54,184 nucleotides of DNA from positions 1-54,184 of the forward strand of contig JAGBJT010000006.1 of assembly GCA_017934275.1 (NCBI GenBank), written 5' to 3'. Under the pieces are notes generated by a model, which ran no database searches, was not told the DNA's origin, and was given only the letters and a program-made list of their open reading frames with translations. This document shows, piece after piece, positions 30,420-38,716 of the stretch. Source of the DNA: Cardiobacteriaceae bacterium (GTDB lineage Bacteria > Pseudomonadota > Gammaproteobacteria > Cardiobacteriales > Cardiobacteriaceae). Position 1 is the first letter of the stretch; every line of letters begins with the position of its first letter. Made by a program: the position numbers and the translations under genes.

Positions 30420-31013
30420 ATGACGGAAGAAATTCAACAATCACAAGAGGCAGAAGTTGCACAGGAAAATTCCGAAGTGCAGGAAGAAGCAGCTGAATTA
30501 AATGAAGAGCAAACGGCGGAAAAATCAGAAGCCGAGCAAATTTTGGAATTAGCGGCGCAAGTTGCTGCATTAAAAGAGCAATATTTGCGTGAGCGCGCGG
30601 AAAACGAAAACTTACGCAAACGGCAAGAAAGAGAGCTTGCGAATGCGCATAAATTTGCGGTTGAACGCTTAATTCGTGATTTATTCCCTGTTTTGGATTC
30701 GCTTTCACTTGGGCTTACAGCGGCACAAGAAGCTGCGGCAAAAGATGCGGCTAATCAGGAAGCTATCGCGAAATTCGTCGAAGGTTTGGAAATGACCGCA
30801 AAAATTTTGACGGAAAACTTGGCAAGAAACGGTGTAACTGAAATTACCGCGGAAAAGGGCGAAAAATTTAATCCCGAAAACCACGAAGCAATCGCGATGT
30901 TCCCTAATCCTGAATGTGAAAACAACACGATTTTTGAATTAAGCCAAAAAGGTTATGCGCTTAACGGTCGAGTTGTTCGGGCAGCGAAAGTTGTGGTGGT
31001 GAAGAATTCGTAA
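30420..31013 (+). CDS. grpE: Nucleotide exchange factor GrpE
   Basis: Releases ADP from DnaK. The 197-residue protein has an acidic Gln/Glu-rich N-terminus, a long coiled coil (AALKEQYLRERAENENLRKR) and the C-terminal beta domain with the family signature NPENHEAIAMFP and AKVVVVKNS. It lies directly upstream of dnaK and behind its own heat-shock promoter. Confidence 0.96.
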   Translation: MTEEIQQSQEAEVAQENSEVQEEAAELNEEQTAEKSEAEQILELAAQVAALKEQYLRERAENENLRKRQERELANAHKFAVERLIRDLFPVLDSLSLGLTAAQEAAAKDAANQEAIAKFVEGLEMTAKILTENLARNGVTEITAEKGEKFNPENHEAIAMFPNPECENNTIFELSQKGYALNGRVVRAAKVVVVKNS

Positions 31014-31025
31014 AGCACTTGCTGG

Positions 31026-31054
31026 CTTGAAATGAGAGCTGTAAAACCCATTGA
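31026..31054 (+). promoter_or_regulatory. Sigma-32-type promoter of dnaK
   Basis: CTTGAAA at 31026-31032, a 14-bp spacer, and CCCATTGA at 31047-31054 fit the heat-shock consensus closely. The predicted transcript has a leader of about 80 nt before the dnaK start. Confidence 0.78.
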
Positions 31055-31140
31055 AGAGCCGTTTTGAATTGAATTTAGAAGTTGCAAATCTGCAATTTAT
31101 TTAGAGAAATTTTTATTTTTGAAATTTAAGGAAATTAACA

Positions 31141-33066
31141 ATGGCAAAAATTATTGGTATTGATTTAGGAACTACCAACTCCTGCGTCGCGATTATGGAC
31201 GGTGATAAAGCAAAAGTTATCGAAAACTCCGAAGGCGCACGCACCACTCCATCGATTATCGCTTTTGGTGAAGATAACGAAGTTCTAGTCGGACAACCTG
31301 CAAAACGCCAAGCGGTAACTAATCCGAAAAATACTCTTTATGCAATCAAACGCTTAATCGGTCGTCGTTTTGATGAAAAAGAAGTGCAAAAAGACATCAA
31401 TCTCGTGCCGTATTCAATCGTTAAAAACGATAACGGCGACGCTTGGGTTGAGGTTAAAGGTAAAAAAATGGCTCCGCCTGAAATTTCGGCTCGGGTTTTG
31501 CAAAAAATGAAAAAAACCGCCGAAGACTATTTGGGCGAAAAAGTAACCGAAGCGGTAATCACTGTTCCAGCATATTTCAACGATGCGCAACGGCAAGCTA
31601 CCAAAGATGCGGGAAAAATCGCAGGCTTGGAAGTTAAACGGATTATCAACGAACCAACGGCGGCGGCTTTGGCTTACGGTATCGACCGTGGTGCGAAAGA
31701 CGCAAAAATCGCTGTTTATGACTTGGGCGGCGGAACTTTCGATATTTCCATCATCGAAACCGTAGATTTGGACGAAGAAGGTCAGCAGTTTGAAGTGCTA
31801 GCGACTAATGGCGACACTTTCTTGGGCGGTGAAGATTTCGATAGCCGTGTAATCGATTATTTAGTCAGTGAATTCAAAAAAGAGCAGGGCATCGATTTAT
31901 CTAACGATTCACTCGCTCTGCAACGCTTAAAAGAAGCAGCAGAAAAAGCCAAAATCGAACTCTCATCTAGCCAACAAACCGATATCAATCTTCCGTATAT
32001 CACCGCGGATAACACTGGACCGAAACATCTGAACATCAAACTCACTCGGGCAAAATTGGAAAGCTTGGTTGCGGATTTGATTGAACGCTCGCTCGAACCT
32101 TGCCGTGTGGCGATGAAAGATGCGGGACTTTCAAATTCGGACATTACCGATGTAATTTTGGTTGGCGGTCAAACTCGGATGCCAAAAGTGCAAGAAGCGG
32201 TGAAGAATTTCTTCGGTAAAGAACCGCGCAAAGATGTGAATCCTGATGAAGCGGTAGCAATCGGTGCGGCGGTGCAAGGTGGCGTGCTTACTGGTAGCGT
32301 AAAAGATGTGTTGTTACTCGATGTAACTCCGCTTTCACTCGGTATCGAAACACAAGGCGGCGTGATGACCAAACTCATCGAGAAAAACACCACTATTCCG
32401 ACTAACGCTTCACAAGTATTTTCAACCGCGGAAAACAATCAAAGTGCGGTAACAATCCATATTCTGCAAGGCGAACGCCAACAAGCTTCGGCAAATAAAT
32501 CGCTCGGCAGATTTGATTTAACGGGAATTCGTCCTGCTCCGCGCGGTGTGCCGCAAATCGAAGTAACACTGGATATTGATGCTAACGGTATTTTGAATGT
32601 ATCGGCGAAAGATAAAGATACGGGCAAAGAGCAGTCAATCGTGATTAAGGCGAATTCTGGTTTGTCCGACGATGAAATTCAAAGAATGGTTAAAGATGCC
32701 GAAACTCACGCCGAAGAAGACCGTAAATTCCAAGAAATGGTCGAAGCGCGCAATAACGGCGAGTCAATGATTAACGCTATCGAAAAAGCAATCGACGATT
32801 TGGGCGATGAGGCAACGGAAGAAGATAAGAATGCGGTTAATCCAGCAATCGAAAAACTCCGCGAAGCAATGAAAGGCGAAGATATCGAAGCAATCAAATC
32901 CGCTACCGAGGAACTCACCAACGCTTCAATGCCGATAATGCAAAAGTCATACGAAAAAATGGCAAAAGCACAGCAAGGCGGAGCAGAAAACGCGGGCGGC
33001 AATACGGAAAATCCTGCCGATGACGGCGTAATCGATGCGGATTTTAAAGAAGTTGATAAAAATTAA
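31141..33066 (+). CDS. dnaK: Chaperone DnaK (Hsp70)
   Basis: The central Hsp70 chaperone. The 641-residue protein has the three family signatures: [11 protein letters not shown] near residues 5-15, the [12 protein letters not shown] block near 195-206, and [14 protein letters not shown] near 340-353. The [15 protein letters not shown] linker is near 389-403. The C-terminal tail ([10 protein letters not shown]) ends in the usual acidic DnaK motif. dnaJ is not next to it; a mobile element follows 3 bp after the stop. Confidence 0.98.
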   Translation: MAKIIGIDLGTTNSCVAIMDGDKAKVIENSEGARTTPSIIAFGEDNEVLVGQPAKRQAVTNPKNTLYAIKRLIGRRFDEKEVQKDINLVPYSIVKNDNGDAWVEVKGKKMAPPEISARVLQKMKKTAEDYLGEKVTEAVITVPAYFNDAQRQATKDAGKIAGLEVKRIINEPTAAALAYGIDRGAKDAKIAVYDLGGGTFDISIIETVDLDEEGQQFEVLATNGDTFLGGEDFDSRVIDYLVSEFKKEQGIDLSNDSLALQRLKEAAEKAKIELSSSQQTDINLPYITADNTGPKHLNIKLTRAKLESLVADLIERSLEPCRVAMKDAGLSNSDITDVILVGGQTRMPKVQEAVKNFFGKEPRKDVNPDEAVAIGAAVQGGVLTGSVKDVLLLDVTPLSLGIETQGGVMTKLIEKNTTIPTNASQVFSTAENNQSAVTIHILQGERQQASANKSLGRFDLTGIRPAPRGVPQIEVTLDIDANGILNVSAKDKDTGKEQSIVIKANSGLSDDEIQRMVKDAETHAEEDRKFQEMVEARNNGESMINAIEKAIDDLGDEATEEDKNAVNPAIEKLREAMKGEDIEAIKSATEELTNASMPIMQKSYEKMAKAQQGGAENAGGNTENPADDGVIDADFKEVDKN

Positions 33067-33069
33067 AAA

Positions 33070-33176
33070 TATAGTCGTTCCATTTCAAAATAATACTGCG
33101 TTAGCTTCGCCTCGCCGTATTCTAGATACTGTCTTCGGCTTGCTGCCTTGTCTTATTTTGAACTGAAACGACTATA
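33070..33176 (+). mobile_element. Correia-like element
   Basis: A 107-bp element from TATAGTCGTTCC to GAAACGACTATA. The terminal inverted repeats are about 24 bp and imperfect. The body has the conserved blocks GTTAGCTTCGCCTCGCCGTA and CTGTCTTCGGCTTGCTGCC. It sits between the dnaK stop and its terminator, so it will be in the dnaK 3' untranslated RNA and can fold as one long hairpin. Confidence 0.9.
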
Positions 33177-33195
33177 ACTTTTACTTGATTAAGAA

Positions 33196-33221
33196 GGGCG
33201 GTTTATGACCGTCCTTTTTTT
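33196..33221 (+). terminator. dnaK terminator
   Basis: GGGCGGT (33196-33202) pairs with ACCGTCC (33208-33214) with one G-T pair, followed by seven Ts. It is displaced from dnaK by the inserted element. Confidence 0.8.
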
Positions 33222-33298
33222 GTGCTGCATTGTGGCGGATAAATCTCGATATGTCATATTTTGTTTATAAATAGTATTGCAAAGTGTGGCAAAAATCG

Positions 33299-33348
33299 TT
33301 TTAGTCTAGACTAAAACCAGCTTTCTTGACAGAAAGCTGGTTTTTTTT
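33299..33348 (+). promoter_or_regulatory. Palindrome-hairpin module, copy 2
   Basis: The perfect 18-bp palindrome TTTTAGTCTAGACTAAAA (33299-33316) overlaps a perfect 14-bp hairpin (33313-33326 with 33331-33344, loop TGAC) followed by a run of Ts to 33348. The hairpin has the form of a terminator placed in the leader of the lipoprotein gene, which starts at 33369. The A tract is shared, so the palindrome arm and the hairpin exclude each other. This suggests an attenuator or an operator-terminator; the role is inferred. Confidence 0.6.
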
Positions 33349-33368
33349 ATCAACTAAAAGGAATAAAT

Positions 33369-34037
33369 ATGAAAAAGATACTAGCTTTTTCGGTTGTAAT
33401 TGCAATGTTGAGTTTGACTGGATGCGGTGGAAATGGCAATAGTTCAGAGCCGATTTATCCTGAACCAGAACCTTCTAAACCTACTTTGACAGGTGGCTAT
33501 TTAAATGTAACGACAGGCAAACAAGGAAATTTGTTGGATAACAAAAAGGAAACCGTAATTGTTTTGTCTGAAAATGAACAAATTAGTCTTGGAGATGCAA
33601 GCAAATTGCCTGCTTATGCAACATATGGTTCGGCGGCGGCAGTGTTATATAACGGTGATATTCTCCTAGCGCATCAAGGACAAGCTACACCAGAAAGTTC
33701 TTTGCCAACAGGAGTGGTTAATTATTCAGGTAATGCTTTTGTGTTGAAATCAAACTTGCCGTATAGCGAAAGCAATATGACGGTGAATGCAAAAGTTGAT
33801 ATTGAAGCATCGTTTAATTCAAAAACACTTAACGGCTCAATTTCTAACATCACGATTGGTAGTGAGACATTTAGAGATATCGCGCTTCAAGGGCAAATTA
33901 AGGGCAATAGATTCATCAGCACTAATTCCGTTGTGTTAGACGGTGGTTTTTACGGACCTGCTGCTCAAAATGCCGTTGGTGTGTTTAAGGACGGCGAGCA
34001 AGGTTTAGCAGGTGGTTTTGCGGCTGATAAAAAATAA
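33369..34037 (+). CDS. TbpB-like surface lipoprotein
   Basis: A 222-residue lipoprotein with signal peptide and lipobox LTGC (Cys19), then a Gly/Ser/Pro-rich tether. The C-terminal half (about 115-220) has the small beta-barrel pattern of transferrin-binding-protein B lobes: YSGNAFV, VDIEASFNSKTLNGSISN, then GQIKGNRF, GGFYGPAAQNAVGVF and a final GGFAADKK. Such lipoproteins are often moved to the cell surface by Slam; no Slam gene is in this window. It could bind a host iron or heme protein or another ligand, and the ligand cannot be read from the sequence. It stands behind the palindrome-hairpin module. Confidence 0.8.
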   Translation: MKKILAFSVVIAMLSLTGCGGNGNSSEPIYPEPEPSKPTLTGGYLNVTTGKQGNLLDNKKETVIVLSENEQISLGDASKLPAYATYGSAAAVLYNGDILLAHQGQATPESSLPTGVVNYSGNAFVLKSNLPYSESNMTVNAKVDIEASFNSKTLNGSISNITIGSETFRDIALQGQIKGNRFISTNSVVLDGGFYGPAAQNAVGVFKDGEQGLAGGFAADKK

Positions 34038-34070
34038 CTTGTTGTTTTCACAAAAAACTTGTAAACAAAA

Positions 34071-34098
34071 AATCCCGTCGTTTTTCGGCGGGATTTTT
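34071..34098. terminator. Bidirectional terminator
   Basis: AATCCCGTCG pairs with CGGCGGGATT (one G-T pair), with As before and Ts after. It lies between the convergent lipoprotein and ATPase genes and can serve both. Confidence 0.82.
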
Positions 34099-34113
34099 TG
34101 TTTTTAGCGGGAT

Positions 34114-35670
34114 TTAGTTTTCCTTCACAACCCAATCCTTCAAAGTCCGTAACTCTTCATCAAAACAAGCACCAATTTCGTAGAGTTTTTTCGAACCCTG
34201 TTCGTATTGAATTGCATAGCCTTTTTCGTCGATTTGCCGTAAAGCTTCTTCTGATGTGCCACGCAATTTGAATTCAAAAACATAAACCGCATCCTCGGTT
34301 TCCAGCACGAAATCACTTCGTCCTGCGGCTGTTCGCTCTTCGGTGCGGACTTCAAAATAACTCGCCAGACGGAAGATTAAGTAGAACATTGTCTTGTAAT
34401 GCGCTTCGTTTTGTCGTTCAGCGTCATACGGTATTGATGAAAAAAAACTGCGCATTTGCTGCATCGCATCATCGACGCGGCGTTCTTCGAAGGCGAGCGT
34501 GAGTTCGGAGAGAAAAGATGAGTTTTTATCACTAGATGTTTTGGAGTAATACGGCATCAAGCACTCTAAAAATCCCAATCGCACCTCTTCATTCGGAAAA
34601 CCAAGTTGGTAACGAACGCCGCGCACGGATTTAATCGTTAAATAGCCGCTTTGGTAAAGGATTGGAATCGGTGTTTCAGCACGCTCGGTCGGAGTGTCAA
34701 AAATTTTTGTTGTTGCGTAAAAACCTTCCAGTTCTTCTGGTTTTAAGCTGTAATTTGCGAACATTTCGGTCAAATGCGTCGGTGTGCCTGAGGAGAACCA
34801 GTAATTATTAAATTCCAAATCCGCAAGGCAGTTTAATAAGCTGTAGGGGTTATAAATATCGGGGCAATTACGGCTGAAATGGTAGCCGTCGTATTTATTT
34901 TTTAGCATCAAGAGTGCATTTTCGAAAGATATTCCATTTTTTTCGGCAAGAGCTTGAACTTCTGGTTGTAAATATTTGATTATTTCCGCTTCCGTGATGC
35001 CGCAAATTGTGGCGTAGTCGTCGTTTATCGAGATTATTTTTAAGTTATTGAGCTCACTAAAAATACTCAATTGACTGAATTTAGTAATCCCCGTAAGGAA
35101 TACAAAACGCAGATGCTCGCCTGATTCTTTCAATGGGCTATAAAAAGAACGCAGCATCGTGCGCATTGTTTGGAAATTCTCATCATCAACGACGGTGTCA
35201 AGCAATGGCGCGTCATATTCATCGACGAGAACGACAACTTTTTCGCCTGTTTGAGCGCGGGCTCTGTCGATTAAAGTTTTTAAGCGAATTCCAGGCAGGA
35301 GTTCGGGAACGCTTGGAATGTCATACAAATGCTCGTATTTTCCCAGTGTATTGTCTAACAACTGCTGTAAATCGTTTGGCGAAGTAAATTTCACGCCACT
35401 CATATCAAACCGTAAAACTGGAAATTTTTTCCACTCTTGCTCCATTTTTTCGATTTCTAATCCTTCGAAAAGCTCTTTTTTGCCTTGAAAATATGCTTCC
35501 AAAGTTGTAACAAGTAGGCTTTTACCGAACCGCCGCGGACGGGATAAAAAGAATGCGGTATCGGTATGCGTCATTTTGTAAATCAGGGCGGTTTTGTCGA
35601 TATAGACGGAATTTTCTTCCCGTAAAGTTGGAAAATGAGAAACGGCGGTGAGAATTTTGCGAGGTGTCAT
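34114..35670 (-). CDS. AAA-ATPase-like / PD-(D/E)XK nuclease-like protein
   Basis: A 518-residue protein of the DUF1703-type family. The N-terminal AAA_ATPase-like domain (about 1-240) has IDKTALIYKM, the P-loop region SRPRRFGKSLL near residues 40-50 and the Walker B-like VVVLVDEYDAPLLD. The C-terminal PD-(D/E)XK domain shows RSDFVLETEDAVYVFEFK near residues 448-465, with the D-(E)xK catalytic arrangement. Members are common, often in many copies, in Bacteroidetes and host-associated proteobacteria. Their function is unproven; a role in defence or mobility is only a guess. It lies on the minus strand between two genes that share a leader module. Confidence 0.88.
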   Translation of the reverse strand: MTPRKILTAVSHFPTLREENSVYIDKTALIYKMTHTDTAFFLSRPRRFGKSLLVTTLEAYFQGKKELFEGLEIEKMEQEWKKFPVLRFDMSGVKFTSPNDLQQLLDNTLGKYEHLYDIPSVPELLPGIRLKTLIDRARAQTGEKVVVLVDEYDAPLLDTVVDDENFQTMRTMLRSFYSPLKESGEHLRFVFLTGITKFSQLSIFSELNNLKIISINDDYATICGITEAEIIKYLQPEVQALAEKNGISFENALLMLKNKYDGYHFSRNCPDIYNPYSLLNCLADLEFNNYWFSSGTPTHLTEMFANYSLKPEELEGFYATTKIFDTPTERAETPIPILYQSGYLTIKSVRGVRYQLGFPNEEVRLGFLECLMPYYSKTSSDKNSSFLSELTLAFEERRVDDAMQQMRSFFSSIPYDAERQNEAHYKTMFYLIFRLASYFEVRTEERTAAGRSDFVLETEDAVYVFEFKLRGTSEEALRQIDEKGYAIQYEQGSKKLYEIGACFDEELRTLKDWVVKEN

Positions 35671-35770
35671 AACGGTATTTGCAACAAATTAAAACTTGGG
35701 TTTGATTTTAAGCCAAATGGTTGCTAATAAATTTGTATATATGAAGTCTGGCAATGCAATACAAAAATCG

Positions 35771-35815
35771 GTTTAGTCTAGACTAAACCCCGTTATCTTG
35801 ACAGATAACGGGGTT
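35771..35815 (+). promoter_or_regulatory. Palindrome-hairpin module, copy 3
   Basis: The perfect 18-bp palindrome GTTTAGTCTAGACTAAAC (35771-35788) overlaps a perfect 13-bp hairpin (35786-35798 with 35803-35815, loop TGAC). The core TTTAGTCTAGACTAAA is identical to copy 2, and both are preceded by AAAAATCG. The following gene starts at 35852. Here the hairpin is followed by GTCTTTAATT, not a pure T run. Confidence 0.6.
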
Positions 35816-35851
35816 GTCTTTAATTAAAAATAATAAAGAAAAGGTCTCTTT

Positions 35852-37077
35852 ATGGATTTTATTTTTCATCAAAATAATCTGCAAGTTGGTAACAGCAAAA
35901 TTTCATTGATTTCAAAAACATATGGTTATTGTTTTCAAACGGGATTTTCTGAATATAAAAATCTGGTTATTCCTTGCCAAGAAACAGGAAGTAATGTTGT
36001 TATAGTTGTTCCATTTCAAAATAATACTGCGGAAGCTTCCTCGCCGTATTCTAGATACAGTCTTTAAGCTCGCTGCCTTGTCTTATTTTGAACTGAAAAG
36101 ACTATATAGCGATAGTGAGTGATAAATATATTGAAAAATACATACGCTATCCCTTATATCTAGATGAAGCGGCTGAAAATATAAATTCAATTGCAACGGA
36201 TATAAACGAACTTCGAGTTGGTAAAACTGTTTTATCACGCAGAGCTTATGGTAATGCTGTGCAATATTTCAACGGTAGGGAAAATTGCGGCACAGTTGTA
36301 ATACCAATAAACACAATGTCAGGACATTTTTTTATTATTTATGAAACTCATCGCATTCCCAAGAATGCAACTATCTTGCAAGAAAATATCTTACATAGTA
36401 ATAAAAAGGATATTGTTTGTAATGCAAATGTGGTATCTGTTGGTAAAGAAATACGCGTTTTGAATAAAGAAGTGCAACTTTATGATGCAAATGCAAACTT
36501 GCGTGATGAAGCCTATCGTCCTTTATATCAGCACGGTATTGAACATTTTTACCACTGTACGGCAAAAAGTAATATTGAAAATATTCTCGCAAAAGGCTTG
36601 TATTCAAGGCAGTATCTAGAAAAAGAACATATAACTTACGAAGAATTAGCAGAAATGAATATTCCTGATGAAAATGACATTGTTTCCTTGTCCTTTTCAA
36701 AGTTTCATCCAGATTATTACTATCCTGGTAGAGAAGAATTTAGCCAGCGAAAATGCGTAAGAGAGAAATTTCGTAAGAAAGAAATTGCCTATTTGAAAAT
36801 AAGCATCGATATTTTGAAAGCTCCCGCTTTGAAAATTGCATTTTGTGATATGGATCACAATTCAATGAATGTATCGGTTTCAGCTGGTGTGGATAAGATT
36901 AATTTGAAGTCAATAAAATATAACCGCAAGGCTGAAATATTAGTTCAAAGACATATTCCAGCAAAATATATTACGGTTGATAATGAAAACAATGGAACGA
37001 AAAATAACAATAAAGACGGTGCGAGAGTAGGTTTGGCACTTTTAGGTCTTGCTTTGGGAATACCACTGTTGGGCTAA
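35852..37077 (+). pseudogene. DarT-like ADP-ribosyltransferase gene split by a mobile element
   Basis: The gene starts at 35852 (AAAAGG upstream) and is interrupted at 36001-36106 by a Correia-like element; the disrupted frame stops inside the element at 36067. Removing the element and one TA joins codon ATA across the site and gives one open frame of 373 codons. The second part carries a DarT/DUF4433-like domain: FYHCTAKSNIENILAKGL with the ART histidine, then SLSFSKF, and RKAEILVQRHIPAKYI with the likely catalytic Glu. The N-terminal 190 or so residues are unrecognised. The last 19 residues (GARVGLALLGLALGIPLLG) are hydrophobic. No DarG macrodomain antitoxin is adjacent. Use of the GTG at 36115 as a start is unlikely, because no ribosome-binding site precedes it. 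Confidence 0.72.
36001..36106 (+). mobile_element. Correia-like element inside the DarT-like gene
   Basis: A 106-bp element from TATAGTTGTTCC to AAAAGACTATA, flanked by TA on both sides. The body differs at a few positions from the copy at 33070 (for example AAGCTTCCTCGCC). It introduces an in-frame stop at 36065-36067 into the host gene. Confidence 0.9.
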
Positions 37078-37112
37078 ATTTATTGCACTATTCATAAGAA
37101 AAAATTATATTC

Positions 37113-37931
37113 TTACCGAATAAGTCCGCGTTTTCCCGTTTCTTTTATGAATTCTGAAATTTTTCTGGCGGCTTCTGATTTTTCGGCAATTTCCGCGATT
37201 TTTACTCGGGCTTCGGCGAGCAGTAAATTTTCCTGGTAAAGATGATGAAAAGATTGTTTTACTGCATCGATTTCCTCGGCGGAAAATTTATTTCGCCGCA
37301 TTCCTTCTAAATTTATACCGTGGGCGCGAGCAGGCATTCCTTCGACGGTCGAAAACGGCGGCACATTTTGTTTAACACCGCTAGAAAAAGCGAGCATCGA
37401 ATAAGCACCAACTCGCACAAATTGATACACCAGCGCATAACCGCCAAGCACGACGAAATCTTCAATCACCACATGTCCTGCAAGTGAAGCATTATTTGCG
37501 AAAATTGTGTTACTTCCTACGACACAATCGTGCGCCAAATGGCAATAAGCCATAATCCAATTGTTATCACCGACTTTTGTAACACCGCCGCCTTGCACCG
37601 TGCCACGGTTAAAAGTTGTGAATTCGCGGATTGTGTTGTTATCGCCGATTTCGAGCAGGGTATCTTCACCGTCATATTTTTTATCTTGCGGCATTGCCCC
37701 GAGTGAGGCAAATTGAAAAATTTGATTATTTTTGCCGATTTTTGTGCGACCTTCGATGACGGCGTGCGGTGCAATAACCGTTCCTGCATCGATTTGCACA
37801 TTTTTACCGATAACCGCATAAGCTCCGACCGACACGCTACTATCAAGTTCTGCGCTTTTATCGATTTGCGCCGTCGGATGAATTTGACCTTGCGGAATAT
37901 CTTTACCGTTAAAAATTAAACCTGCTTCCAT
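37113..37931 (-). CDS. lpxA: UDP-N-acetylglucosamine acyltransferase
   Basis: The first step of lipid A synthesis. The 272-residue protein has the left-handed beta-helix hexapeptide repeats ([20 protein letters not shown] onwards), the catalytic His in [11 protein letters not shown] near residue 136, [16 protein letters not shown], and the C-terminal helical domain with GLNLVGLRR-like [14 protein letters not shown]. It has about 10 extra N-terminal residues relative to E. coli LpxA. It is not in the usual lpxD-fabZ-lpxA cluster but 15 bp behind an ABC-2 polysaccharide-exporter ATPase gene. Confidence 0.95.
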   Translation of the reverse strand: MEAGLIFNGKDIPQGQIHPTAQIDKSAELDSSVSVGAYAVIGKNVQIDAGTVIAPHAVIEGRTKIGKNNQIFQFASLGAMPQDKKYDGEDTLLEIGDNNTIREFTTFNRGTVQGGGVTKVGDNNWIMAYCHLAHDCVVGSNTIFANNASLAGHVVIEDFVVLGGYALVYQFVRVGAYSMLAFSSGVKQNVPPFSTVEGMPARAHGINLEGMRRNKFSAEEIDAVKQSFHHLYQENLLLAEARVKIAEIAEKSEAARKISEFIKETGKRGLIR

Positions 37932-37946
37932 AAAAATCTCCTGAAA

Positions 37947-38693
37947 TTATTCTGTAATAATAAAGTCTGGTTGATATTTAGAGATGATTTCTTTCGTGTC
38001 TCCAATTTCTTTAATTTTTCCGCCCTCGAGCCAGATTGCTTTTTGACAAAATTTTGCTGCCGCGGATAAATCGTGCGATACGAATAAAAATGTTGTATTG
38101 CCTGATAGTAATTCTTGAATTCGTTTTTCGCATTTGACTTGAAAATCCGCATCGCCGACGGAAAGCGCTTCGTCGATAATCAAAATATCGGGCTCGGAAA
38201 TAGTTGCGATAGCAAAGCCCAAACGAGCCGACATACCCGACGAAAAGTTTTTTACGGGGATATCTATGAAGTCTTTTAATTCGGCAAATTCGATGATTGC
38301 ATCAAAGTTCTTATCCATAAATTTGCGGCTTAATCCCAACAAAGCACCGTTTAAGTAAATATTTTCACGGGCGGTTAAATCACCGTCAAAACCAGCGGAT
38401 AATTCAATCAAGGGGGCAATTTTTCCATTAACCGTAATGCTGCCTTGATAAGGTTTAACAATCTTGCAAATTAGCTTTAAGAGGGTAGATTTTCCTGCAC
38501 CGTTATGTCCAATTAAAGCCCAAGACTCGCCTTTTTTTACCGTAAGAGATATATTTTGCAAAGCCAAGAATTCTTGAAACATCAATTGCCGTTTTAATAG
38601 TTTGATGACATAATCTTTTAGACCGCTGAAATGTTCCGTTGATTTATTAAAACGAACCGTTACGGCATTGATTTCAATTGCAATATCGCTCAT
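37947..38693 (-). CDS. ABC-2 polysaccharide exporter ATPase (Wzt/KpsT-like)
   Basis: Energises export of O-antigen, capsule or teichoic-acid-type polymers. The 248-residue protein has Walker A GHNGAGKST near residues 58-66, the family signature NFSSGMSARLGFA, and Walker B ILIIDEALSVGD. The N-terminal LKDYVIKLLKRQ segment is typical of this polysaccharide group. It lacks the C-terminal carbohydrate-binding domain of long Wzt proteins. It follows its permease by 23 bp on the minus strand. Confidence 0.9.
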   Translation of the reverse strand: MSDIAIEINAVTVRFNKSTEHFSGLKDYVIKLLKRQLMFQEFLALQNISLTVKKGESWALIGHNGAGKSTLLKLICKIVKPYQGSITVNGKIAPLIELSAGFDGDLTARENIYLNGALLGLSRKFMDKNFDAIIEFAELKDFIDIPVKNFSSGMSARLGFAIATISEPDILIIDEALSVGDADFQVKCEKRIQELLSGNTTFLFVSHDLSAAAKFCQKAIWLEGGKIKEIGDTKEIISKYQPDFIITE

Positions 38694-38716
38694 TTTTTAT
38701 TCCGAAAAAGAAATAA

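Noticed and set aside
33326-33354. TTGACA in the hairpin loop as a -35 promoter box
   Set aside because: The matching -10 would be poor (TATCAA), and transcription would start at the ribosome-binding site. The other two copies have no good -10 either.
36115-37077. Independent DarT-like gene starting at the GTG at 36115
   Set aside because: No ribosome-binding site precedes it, and the frame joins perfectly with the upstream part once the element is removed.
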